Below, one piece after another: positions 57,074 through 64,000 of a stretch of DNA of 64,000 nucleotides (the stretch's first letter is position 1; each line of letters starts with the position of its first letter). Location of the stretch: contig JADJRO010000003.1 of the NCBI GenBank assembly GCA_016712145.1, positions 62,001 through 126,000 of the forward strand. Reading direction: 5' to 3'. A program made the translations under genes and the position numbers. The notes beneath the pieces are model-generated. The model made no database searches. It worked only from the letters and a program-made list of their open reading frames with translations, and had not been told where the DNA came from. This DNA is from Saprospiraceae bacterium (GTDB lineage: Bacteria > Bacteroidota > Bacteroidia > Chitinophagales > Saprospiraceae).

Positions 57074-58698
57074 GGCTTGCCGAGTATCTTATTGTAACGA
57101 AGGGGATCAGATAGAATGCTTAAGGCTTCTTTTATTATAGGATCATGAACCATTTTCTTTTGAATACTGCCTTCTTCATAAAAGCTTCTTCTGACAATTT
57201 CTTCTTCTATTATATTGGAAATCAGGATTTTATGCTTTGTTAATTCAGACCATTGTTTTTGATTAAGGTGGTTTTTCATTTTTGAGACAGTCTCAGTAAT
57301 CGTTTGATCGCCTTCCTTTGCAGACAGGTTTTGAATTTCATTTAATTTCACCTCCAGGGTATCCAGATCATCAAATTGTTTGGATTTTAAATAGCTTATA
57401 AAATCTTCAAAACCACCAAATTCGAAAGATTTTGGATCTGTTGGTGCCGGATTTTTAAGGCAAAATTCTGTGCAATAATTAAAGATCAAATCTTGATCAA
57501 TTAATTTTTTAATAATTCTAGGATAGTCTGCATCCGGTAATTCGATATCTGGTTTTACGCCACCTCCATCATAAACGGTCCGTCCATTCCGGGTTTTGAA
57601 TGCAACCCGCAAGGAATCTGGCAAATGGACTGGTTCGCCATTTTCATACTTTACACTTTGAATGCATCTACCGGAGGGAATGTAGTATTTCGCAATGGTC
57701 AATTTAACCTTCGCATTGTAACCAACGTCTTTCGTATTTTGAACGAGGCCTTTCCCATAAGATATTTGGCCAAGGATGACTCCGCGATCCAAATCCTGGA
57801 TGGTTCCGCTGACAATTTCAGATGCGGACGCCGAGTGATTGTTAATTAAAACAACAAGCGGGATGGTTGGATCTGTAGGTGGATTAGCGGTCTTATAAAG
57901 TTGTTCGCGTTCTTTTAATTTACTTCTAGTACTTGCAACCAATTGACCCTGAGGGATAAACACATTTGAAACCTCTACTGCTTCACTCAGAAGTCCACCC
58001 CCATTTTCTCGAAGATCCAGAATGGCTCCCTTCATATTCGGATTTTCTGTTTTAGGTTTATTTAAGGCTTCCCGCACATTTTTACCTGCATTTTCTGTAA
58101 AAGTGCTTAGATAGATGAATCCAACATCCGCATTTACCATTCCTGAATAAGGTACATTCGGGATATTGACCTCATCCCGGATCAGCTTTAGATTTAGTTT
58201 TTCTTTAATACCGGGCCGCTTAATAGTAAATTCAACCTCGCTTTTTGGCATACCGCGGACAATCTGAAAAAGATCCTCACTTTCTTTTCCCTTGCCATCC
58301 TGACCATTTACTGCTAAAACCTGGTCACCTACTTTGATGCCAGCTTTAAAGGCCGGATAATTTTGGTATACCTCTGTTACAGTGACATAATCCCCAATTC
58401 GCTTGGCTCGAACGCCAATTCCATTGTATTTTCCTTCAAAAGCCAGGCGGTAGTTTTCAATTTGAACCTCTGAAATGTAATTTGTGAAAGGATCCAGCTG
58501 ATGAAGCATGGCATCGATGCCGGTTTTCATCAGACTTGAGGGATTGGTTTCATCTACATAATTGGAATTGATTTCTTTATAGACATTTGCAAATATTTCA
58601 ATGTTTTTGGCGATTTCGAACTCCTTATTATAGGTAAAAGCGGCCAGGCAAAGAATAAATGCTGTAGAGAGGATCGCAAGAATGTTTCTTTTTTTCAT
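57070..58698 (-). CDS. S41 family carboxyl-terminal processing peptidase
   Basis: This 542-residue protein starts with a membrane helix (about 7-23), then a short region, a PDZ domain (about 85-170: GIGVRAKRIGDYVTVTEVY, GIKVGDQVLAVNG), and the S41 protease core with Ser291 in HSASASEIVSG and Lys316 in SYGKGLVQ, the classical Ser/Lys pair. A C-terminal helical domain extends to the end. CtpA-like proteases trim C-termini of periplasmic proteins. It lies 4 bases overlapped with tsaB downstream. Confidence 0.9.
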   Translation of the reverse strand: MKKRNILAILSTAFILCLAAFTYNKEFEIAKNIEIFANVYKEINSNYVDETNPSSLMKTGIDAMLHQLDPFTNYISEVQIENYRLAFEGKYNGIGVRAKRIGDYVTVTEVYQNYPAFKAGIKVGDQVLAVNGQDGKGKESEDLFQIVRGMPKSEVEFTIKRPGIKEKLNLKLIRDEVNIPNVPYSGMVNADVGFIYLSTFTENAGKNVREALNKPKTENPNMKGAILDLRENGGGLLSEAVEVSNVFIPQGQLVASTRSKLKEREQLYKTANPPTDPTIPLVVLINNHSASASEIVSGTIQDLDRGVILGQISYGKGLVQNTKDVGYNAKVKLTIAKYYIPSGRCIQSVKYENGEPVHLPDSLRVAFKTRNGRTVYDGGGVKPDIELPDADYPRIIKKLIDQDLIFNYCTEFCLKNPAPTDPKSFEFGGFEDFISYLKSKQFDDLDTLEVKLNEIQNLSAKEGDQTITETVSKMKNHLNQKQWSELTKHKILISNIIEEEIVRRSFYEEGSIQKKMVHDPIIKEALSILSDPLRYNKILGKP

Positions 58699-58722
58699 AG
58701 GTTTGATCGAAGCAATTTAATG

Positions 58723-58730
58723 CAAAGGTA
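58723..58730 (-). promoter_or_regulatory. Possible -7 promoter element of the CtpA-like gene
   Basis: Read on the minus strand TACCTTTG fits TAnnTTTG, 24 bases before the ATG at 58698. A -33 element at the expected spacing is not clear. Confidence 0.35.
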
Positions 58731-58783
58731 TCAACGTCAAACATATAATTATTGTATCCGGTTTCTGATAATTCTTTCAGGCC

Positions 58784-58791
58784 TATCTTTG
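58784..58791 (+). promoter_or_regulatory. Possible -7 promoter element (TATCTTTG)
   Basis: TATCTTTG fits TAnnTTTG, 16 bases upstream of the methyltransferase ATG at 58808. No convincing -33 TTG is visible. Confidence 0.35.
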
Positions 58792-58807
58792 GTTTTCAAT
58801 AATTCAG

Positions 58808-59530
58808 ATGTCTTTTCAACTTTCTATTATCCGAAAACTTAAAGCCTTGTTTATCCGTTTGAGGCTCCATGTTGTTTTTGAACCTTTTTCGAAACTCTTG
58901 TTAAACCTGGTTCATTTATCAGGGATTTCCAAATGGGTTCACAATCATCCTAAAATAGACTTTAATGATTTTTATTCGTCAGATTGGAATTACCTGAAGC
59001 GTTACGATTTATATCAAAATTTAATGGCAAACCAAGGTATGGACAAACCCTTGTTGTATTTAGAATTTGGAGTAGCGGCAGGTCACTCTTTTTCCTGGTG
59101 GGTAAAACACAACCAACATCCTGAATCCAGATTTCATGGTTTTGATACCTTTGAAGGCTTGCCGGAGGAATGGGGAATATTTAAAGCAGGGGATATGAGC
59201 ACTGGTTCCAAACTTCCCGATATAAAAGACGAGCGGGTTCGGTTTTATAAAGGGCTCTTTCAAAAAACAGTTCCCTTGTTTCTTAAAGATGCAGATTGGC
59301 ACCTGCCAAAATTGATTCACATGGATGCGGATCTCTATTCATCCAGCTTGTATGTACTTACCATGATTGCACCTTATCTTAAAGCAGGTGACATCGTGAT
59401 GTTTGATGAATTTACAGTTCCACGACACGAATACTTGGCATTTAAAAATTTTAAAGAAAGTTATTATTTAGATTTTGAATTAATTGCAGCTGCTAATAAT
59501 TACTTTTTTGTTGCTTTTAGATTGAAATAG
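58808..59530 (+). CDS. TylF/MycF-family O-methyltransferase-like protein
   Basis: This 240-residue protein has a class I SAM-dependent methyltransferase core: the motif I region LLYLEFGVAAGHSFSWW, FHGFDTFEGLPEEW, HMDADLYSSSLYVL, and AGDIVMFDEFTVPRHEY, which carries the metal-binding acidic residues of macrocin O-methyltransferase-like enzymes. The substrate is probably a sugar or surface-glycan moiety. It stands alone and is followed by octamer repeats and a large palindrome. Confidence 0.8.
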   Translation: MSFQLSIIRKLKALFIRLRLHVVFEPFSKLLLNLVHLSGISKWVHNHPKIDFNDFYSSDWNYLKRYDLYQNLMANQGMDKPLLYLEFGVAAGHSFSWWVKHNQHPESRFHGFDTFEGLPEEWGIFKAGDMSTGSKLPDIKDERVRFYKGLFQKTVPLFLKDADWHLPKLIHMDADLYSSSLYVLTMIAPYLKAGDIVMFDEFTVPRHEYLAFKNFKESYYLDFELIAAANNYFFVAFRLK

Positions 59531-59538
59531 TAAGAGGT

Positions 59539-59570
59539 CTGTTGGTCTGTTGGTCTGATCGTCTGAAAGA
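59539..59570. repeat. Short octamer array (CTGTTGGT family)
   Basis: CTGTTGGT, CTGTTGGT, CTGATCGT and CTGAAAGA are 4 contiguous 8-bp words. CTGTTGGT is the exact reverse complement of ACCAACAG found in the large array at 194-580. Confidence 0.85.
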
Positions 59571-59603
59571 CAATAGCTTGAAAATTGCCAGGAAATGCAA
59601 GTG

Positions 59604-59643
59604 GCTACAATGCTGCAATGCTACAATATTGCAATACTACAAT
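59604..59643. repeat. Five-unit octamer array (GCTACAAT family)
   Basis: Five contiguous 8-bp words: GCTACAAT, GCTGCAAT, GCTACAAT, ATTGCAAT, ACTACAAT. Confidence 0.85.
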
Positions 59644-59650
59644 GTTTAAA

Positions 59651-59705
59651 TACGAATCTTTTCCAAACACAGGGTTTAAACCCTGTGTTTGGAAAAGGAA
59701 TCGTA
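59651..59705 (+). terminator. Long palindrome and probable terminator
   Basis: A 27/28-base inverted repeat (TACGAATCTTTTCCAAACAC to GGGTTT, then AAACCCTGTGTTTGGAAAAG to AATCGTA) with one unpaired base forms a near-perfect long hairpin. TATTTTTCC follows. It probably ends the methyltransferase transcript; the 26-base centre, from AAACACAGGG to its mirror, has no loop. Confidence 0.7.
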
Positions 59706-59852
59706 TTTTTCCTGATAATTAATAGTCTATAGGTCTAAAGAAATCTAATCCATCTCAGCGGGAAAACTTTAATAACTGATTTTTAAATTATTTTTTTATT
59801 TATAATTATTCGACACAGTCGGATAGGAATTATAAAATTTTACCATAATAGA
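59706..59852. other. Intergenic stretch without recognised feature
   Basis: About 147 AT-rich bases with no coding frame, RNA or clear repeat. Confidence 0.5.
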
Positions 59853-59916
59853 ATTGCACCATTGCACCATTTCAACATTGTAAGATTGCACCATTGCAAC
59901 ATTGTAGCATTTCCTA
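59853..59916. repeat. Eight-unit octamer array (ATTGCACC family)
   Basis: Eight contiguous 8-bp words: ATTGCACC, ATTGCACC, ATTTCAAC, ATTGTAAG, ATTGCACC, ATTGCAAC, ATTGTAGC, ATTTCCTA. Confidence 0.9.
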
Positions 59917-59972
59917 AAGACTACCATTTCTAAAGACTTCCTCACTAAAGACTACCCTCCTAAAGACGTTCC
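59914..59972. repeat. Four-copy 15-16 bp repeat (CTAAAGAC)
   Basis: CTAAAGAC followed by TACCATTT, TTCCTCA, TACCCTC and GTTCCTC gives units of 16, 15, 15 and 15 bp. It partly overlaps the previous array and abuts the stop of the gene on the minus strand at 59975. Confidence 0.85.
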
Positions 59973-59974
59973 TC

Positions 59975-62752
59975 CTATTCTCTTACAATCACTTTAACCA
60001 ATGCCTTATTACCCGATTGCAATTTGATATAAAAAATACCTTTATGTGGAAATAAATTACCCGGTATTTCAAAAATTTGATTTGGATTTGTATTTATTTT
60101 AGTTGAATAAATTTGCCTTCCAAAAACATCCACAATCTGTAAGTTAAACATATTAGGATATTGTAGAAAACGAAGCTGCAGTTTATCTGAAAATGGATTG
60201 GGAAACAGTTCGATGTCGGAAGTTTGTATATTGGTTGCGCCATTTAAGATAGAATTCGTACAAATCGATAGTGCTTCTTTGTCTTCTTGATAAGCCACTG
60301 TTTTGCATGTCAAATCATTTGGAGCTAGGTAATCAGCAAATAGTCCGTCTTTCTTGGCAGTTATCAACAACTCAAACAATATTTCATTTGGTTCAATATT
60401 GTATAAATCTTGAGTAATAGTAACAAATGCGATATTAAAATGTGCAGAATCTAATTCAAGAGCAGACTTTTGCATGCTAAATGGTAACTTGAGTTTACCA
60501 TCCAGTATTGAGTCTAATATTAAGCCAGCTTCAGTTAATTGAAATCCGGATTGAAACCCGATGATTGAATTATAATTTGAGCAAGTGATTGGGACTCTAT
60601 ATTGTTTTCCTTTTTCTGCTTGAAGTACTGGGTAAATTAAGTTAAGGCATCTACTTGGTTTATCATTTTTTTCACTACAAATAGTTAAGGCATCTCCGGA
60701 AAGATCTCCTAATTTAACCCCAATACATGTGAGATTGGTATCTTTCAATAAATTGGCATCAGAGATTTGTGTTGAATCTTTTGCATTGTAAAATACCCAG
60801 CAATTTTCAGGATTGATTGAATTCCCAATTATACCTAAAATGATTCGAAGCACTTGAAGAACATCCGCAGAAGTAATCACTTTATTTTTATGGAGATCTG
60901 CTGCTAAGTAATTGAATGGATTTGATAGTGTCAAATGCCCTAAATAATGTTGATAAATTAAATAGGCATCCAAGACATCAACCCCATTGGCGACGGCATC
61001 AACTTTTTGTAAACTAAGATAAAACGCAGGGTTTGCACCAAAAGTAGAAAATTCAAAGTTCGATGTGCATACTTTTTGATCAAGAATCAGGTTTTGTAAA
61101 TCGGAATGGACCATAATGCTGGCCTGTTCGATTGGCTTTAAATTTTGGGTCATTAGCTGACCTATATGAACGATCTTATTTTGAGGATCACAGGCATTTA
61201 ATCGAATAAAATTCACTTGAGCCGTGCAAATTTTTATATTCCCAATAGCATCTTCCACATATATTTTATATTCACGAATCAGGGTATCTGGATTTCCGGC
61301 ATCTAAAAAATCATCGCATGTAATCAGGTCATGAATTTTTTCTCGTTGACCGTCCAGATAGATTTTTAATTTTGAATAGATTGTACAATTATCAACTACA
61401 CTGGAAAGCAAGGTTTTAATATCCAAAACAATGGATTGTGGAAGATGCACAGGAATGTTAAATACAGCTGAAGGGCAAATTACTTCAGGAGCTTCTTGTC
61501 TTTCAACTTCAAAATAGGCGGTATCTTTTGATTCATTGTTAAGTCCATCTACAGTGACATACACAATCTTGTGTTTTCCGATAGGATACCTACCATTTGC
61601 AATTTGAGAATTGTTTGGATTTGTTGCAAATGGATTGTCATGAAACAATGGGATCTTTGCTGTTGCAATGTCTTTCAGCGTCAATGGACCTACCTTCAAA
61701 TCATATCCATCATAAACACCTGTGCCATCATTATTCAAATCTATCAAGTACTGATACCTTATAAAATCAGCAGTAGTACAATTGTCTGTAGCAGCTGCAA
61801 GAATGTTGACCTGGGCAAATTTTGTTGAATCTGCCTCTGAACATTCAGTCAACTCAATTTCAGTAATTGGAGCTTGGTCATCCACTACAAAAGTGGTATC
61901 AGTAAATGTAAATTGTACTTTGGAATCCGGATCATTCGGATCAAACTGACACCAGTCCGAAATTGTCCATTGACGTAACACATAAAAATAATGTTCGGGC
62001 AATTCAACAGCGATGGAATCATAGTATGTTATTCCAATAGAATTGCATGAATCTTTCAAGCTTTTAGGAAACGAATGGGTATCTCTTGTTGGCACATTAC
62101 AGCCATAAATTACCTGTTTCAAATCGCAATCTGGAATTACAACATCATCATTTGGATCGCAAAGGTCTAGGGTATTAATATAAAACGGATGACAGTTAAC
62201 AACCCAAATGGTTTGAGTATCTCTTAAAAGAGTCTGATTAGGTCCTTGAGTAGAAAATATTCGAAGAATTTTACCCTGATTGCAAAATCTCAAATCTAAA
62301 ACTTCCAAAGTGTAATTTAAATCCAATGGATTTGCAAGGTATCCATCAAAGCCCCATACCATTTCATACAAATTATTTTTATGAAGTGAATCAAATAAAG
62401 CTCCAAAATAGGCGCAGGCTTTCGCCGAAGCCGGAGGTTTAGATGGAGCAGGTGGTATGGGTCCCGGATAGCCGGTTTTCTTATTCGTTTCACAAAACTG
62501 CTTGCAAACTACATCCAGACTGATTAATTTTTTTCGTTGACTGGAATCCAGTTGGAGCTTGCCAAATAAGGTGTTGCTGGTATCAGACAAATCCTTAGTA
62601 GTAAATTGAAATCCGCAACTCACCACCAGGTCATCCGGTGCAACGATTCGGTTTTGTTGCCCAGTGCCAATAATTGGAAACAAAAGAACATAACTTAAAA
62701 TTACTAATAAGTAAATTTTAGGATTTAATATGCAATAAGGTATAGGGCTCAT
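59975..62752 (-). CDS. Large secreted protein with dockerin-like, cohesin-like and T9SS type A domains
   Basis: From the likely ATG at 62752 (MSPIPYCILNPKIYLLV, then a signal region ending GTGQQ) the protein has 925 residues. An N-terminal region has HYR-like or PKD-like Cys-containing segments (CDQNDP, DLKVGPLTLKDIATAK), then a dockerin-like segment of two helices (NGVDVLDAYLIYQHYLG and HKNKVITSADVLQVLRIILG), then a beta-rich cohesin-like domain (KGKQYRVPITCSNYNS to NEILFELLITAKKDG), and a T9SS type A domain (LFPNPFSDKLQLRFL to GIFYIKLQSGN). An upstream in-frame extension to 62932 is less likely because it lacks a signal peptide. It is probably a surface scaffold or adhesin; the ligand is unknown. 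Confidence 0.82.
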   Translation of the reverse strand: MSPIPYCILNPKIYLLVILSYVLLFPIIGTGQQNRIVAPDDLVVSCGFQFTTKDLSDTSNTLFGKLQLDSSQRKKLISLDVVCKQFCETNKKTGYPGPIPPAPSKPPASAKACAYFGALFDSLHKNNLYEMVWGFDGYLANPLDLNYTLEVLDLRFCNQGKILRIFSTQGPNQTLLRDTQTIWVVNCHPFYINTLDLCDPNDDVVIPDCDLKQVIYGCNVPTRDTHSFPKSLKDSCNSIGITYYDSIAVELPEHYFYVLRQWTISDWCQFDPNDPDSKVQFTFTDTTFVVDDQAPITEIELTECSEADSTKFAQVNILAAATDNCTTADFIRYQYLIDLNNDGTGVYDGYDLKVGPLTLKDIATAKIPLFHDNPFATNPNNSQIANGRYPIGKHKIVYVTVDGLNNESKDTAYFEVERQEAPEVICPSAVFNIPVHLPQSIVLDIKTLLSSVVDNCTIYSKLKIYLDGQREKIHDLITCDDFLDAGNPDTLIREYKIYVEDAIGNIKICTAQVNFIRLNACDPQNKIVHIGQLMTQNLKPIEQASIMVHSDLQNLILDQKVCTSNFEFSTFGANPAFYLSLQKVDAVANGVDVLDAYLIYQHYLGHLTLSNPFNYLAADLHKNKVITSADVLQVLRIILGIIGNSINPENCWVFYNAKDSTQISDANLLKDTNLTCIGVKLGDLSGDALTICSEKNDKPSRCLNLIYPVLQAEKGKQYRVPITCSNYNSIIGFQSGFQLTEAGLILDSILDGKLKLPFSMQKSALELDSAHFNIAFVTITQDLYNIEPNEILFELLITAKKDGLFADYLAPNDLTCKTVAYQEDKEALSICTNSILNGATNIQTSDIELFPNPFSDKLQLRFLQYPNMFNLQIVDVFGRQIYSTKINTNPNQIFEIPGNLFPHKGIFYIKLQSGNKALVKVIVRE

Positions 62753-62909
62753 AATTTTAATTTTAACAAGATCCCTTTTAGAGGCAAAAGTACCTCTAAG
62801 AATAATTTTTAAACATTCTTGGATTATAAAGATACTAATTTGAGTTTGATTTGTAAAACTTAATCCCAAAAAAATATCTGTTCCTATCTTAGCTGTGTAA
62901 TTTGAATTT

Positions 62910-63521
62910 ATGCAAAATTTGGATCCACGCATCGATGCTTACATCTCTAATTCTGCTCCGTTTGCACAAGAGATTTTGAATTTTTTAAGAAATACAGTGC
63001 ATACCTATTGTCCGGAATGTGTCGAAACCATGAAATGGAATTTTCCGCATTTTCTGTATAAAGGGGATATCCTTTGCAGCATGGCTGCTTTCAAACAGCA
63101 TTGTGCTTTTGGTTTTTGGAAAGAAAAGTTGATGATTAAATCCAGTAGTTTACTCACGGATAAAGGAAAAACAGCGATGGGAGATTTTGGAAAAATCAGC
63201 TGCATTCAGGACCTGCCTTCAAAAAAAGTTTTGAAAGCCTGCATCCAGGAGGCCATGGACCTTAATGAAAAAGCAATTAAGCTTCCGAAACCAGTCAAGA
63301 AGATACCGGATTCAGCTATTGTAATTCCGGATGATTTTCAACGCGCATTGAATAAGCAAGCCCGTGCAAAGAAGAATTTTAACGCGTTTTCCAATTCACA
63401 TAAACGGGAATATATTAATTATATATTGGAAGCCAAACGCGATGCAACCCGATTGGCACGCATTCAAAAAAGTATTGAAATGCTTTCAGATGGAAAATCA
63501 CACAATTCCAAGTACCACTGA
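62910..63521 (+). CDS. YdeI/OmpD-associated-family protein with DUF1801-like domain
   Basis: This 203-residue protein has a DUF1801-like N-terminal part (MQNLDPRIDAYISNSAPFAQ to CVETMKWNFPHFLYKGDIL, with CSMAAFKQHCAFGFWKEKLM) and a YdeI-like C-terminal part (IVIPDDFQRALNK to SHKREYINYILEAKRDATRLARIQKS). YdeI-like proteins are linked to resistance to cell-wall-active or antimicrobial compounds, though the biochemical role is unclear. Divergent from the gene at 59975-62752; its start overlaps the less likely upstream extension of that gene. Confidence 0.8.
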   Translation: MQNLDPRIDAYISNSAPFAQEILNFLRNTVHTYCPECVETMKWNFPHFLYKGDILCSMAAFKQHCAFGFWKEKLMIKSSSLLTDKGKTAMGDFGKISCIQDLPSKKVLKACIQEAMDLNEKAIKLPKPVKKIPDSAIVIPDDFQRALNKQARAKKNFNAFSNSHKREYINYILEAKRDATRLARIQKSIEMLSDGKSHNSKYH

Positions 63522-63537
63522 TGAATTTTAATCAGTG
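63516..63537. terminator. Small hairpin between convergent genes
   Basis: CACTGAT and ATCAGTG form a 7-bp perfect stem around GAATTTTA, spanning the stop of the plus-strand gene and 3' end of the minus-strand gene. No T-run follows, so termination is possible but not shown. Confidence 0.4.
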
Positions 63538-64000
63538 TCCAAACAAAAAATGCATAGCGACCCAGGGATAAAATTGGATGCGCCAGAGACTAAAACTGAC
63601 AAAAGCCATAGCAACAAAAAGAATCCCTCGAATCCATTTGTTTTTTTGTGAACTGTGTTTTAAAAATGAATAACTAAACCAGATCAGGTACAATACTTTT
63701 TGAGGATCTGAATAAATCAACGGCACGGAAGACTTACTTAGACTATAATAACAAAGTGCTATAAAAATAAATCCTGTTTGAAGCATAAGAATAGTTCCAA
63801 TTACATAAAGTACACTGGTTAAACTTTCAAAATAATTGTAAAAAGGTCTGGCGTATAAAAGCCAAAAATAAATGCTGAAGACTGGGAATAAAAAAGCAAG
63901 CACAAAACTTAAATGCCGGACCGCAAAATCGGTTGTTTGCCCATCCCCGAAATAATTGTTGTATCGAATCACTTGATCCTTTCCAAAGAATAATTCCAAA
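63532..64000 (-). CDS. Membrane protein, 5' truncated by window edge
   Basis: The frame is open at the window end and stops at 63532, giving 155 or more residues. Four hydrophobic segments are seen (about residues 32-52, 60-82, 95-108 and 122-142 from the edge). The segment FFGKDQVIRYNNYF and FYNYFESLTSVLYVIGT gives only a weak resemblance to the C-terminus of DUF3667 proteins. Function is unknown. Confidence 0.45.
   Translation of the reverse strand, partial: LELFFGKDQVIRYNNYFGDGQTTDFAVRHLSFVLAFLFPVFSIYFWLLYARPFYNYFESLTSVLYVIGTILMLQTGFIFIALCYYSLSKSSVPLIYSDPQKVLYLIWFSYSFLKHSSQKNKWIRGILFVAMAFVSFSLWRIQFYPWVAMHFLFGH

Noticed and set aside
62753..62932. Longer start at 62932 for the dockerin-like protein
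   Set aside because: The ATG at 62752 starts a normal signal peptide; the extension has none and overlaps the start of the divergent gene.

Overview
The window is chromosomal DNA of an AT-rich Bacteroidota, most likely a member of the Saprospiria. The evidence is the set of secreted proteins ending in type IX secretion (T9SS) sorting domains of type A and type B, LytTR/LytS-type two-component signalling with a Reg_prop propeller sensor, a split HipA, Bacteroidota-type TAnnTTTG promoter elements, and a 16S rRNA gene. No plasmid or phage functions are visible.

Layout. 1-605: 3' end of an unknown gene, then a 48-unit array of 8-bp words. 0.6-8.1 kb: tricorn-like protease, LytTR response regulator and divergent sensor kinase. 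8.3-15.1 kb: four-gene operon of secreted proteins (serine beta-lactamase-like lipoprotein, fibre-like surface protein, BNR-propeller protein, T9SS type A protein), closed by a perfect hairpin. 15.6-19.4 kb: small Lys-rich protein, GH130 glycosidase/phosphorylase and a GT4 glycosyltransferase broken by an indel. 19.6-26.6 kb: SGNH esterase, RecQ, a tandem repeat and a beta-helix protein. 26.7-30.0 kb: sulfur module, a TsdA-like dihaem cytochrome fused to SoxB, preceded by a DsrE-family protein. 30.2-33.2 kb: small membrane and hypothetical genes plus integrase remnants. 33.2-36.3 kb: T9SS type B protein split by a frameshift. 36.6-38.2 kb: a HipBST-type toxin-antitoxin locus with an operator. 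38.3-41.6 kb: 16S rRNA, tRNA-Ile and tRNA-Ala on the minus strand with no 23S following, and instead an array of broken tRNA-Ala copies, palindromic inserts and two GIY-YIG nuclease genes. 41.7-54.2 kb: three giant paralogous T9SS type B adhesin-like proteins. 54.3-64 kb: frameshifted lspA, two ArsR regulators, tsaB, a CtpA-like protease, a methyltransferase, octamer repeats, a dockerin/cohesin-like T9SS protein, a YdeI-like protein and a truncated membrane protein.

How genes work together. The sulfur genes (DsrE-like, TsdA-like, SoxB) point to periplasmic thiosulfate handling. GH130 and GT4 overlap and probably act in mannose-type glycan turnover and synthesis. HipB, HipS and HipT form an autoregulated toxin-antitoxin operon. 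Many genes share the T9SS export route, although no core T9SS secretion gene lies in this window.

Most notable structures: (1) the tRNA-Ala/GIY-YIG array with two tRNA copies interrupted in the T-loop by related 127-128 bp double-hairpin elements, next to an unlinked 16S gene; (2) several intergenic arrays with a strict 8-bp period but different vocabularies; (3) the TsdA-SoxB fusion, which one extra base in a homopolymer would turn back into two adjacent genes; (4) three further genes broken at short homopolymers, which together suggest undercalled bases in the assembly.
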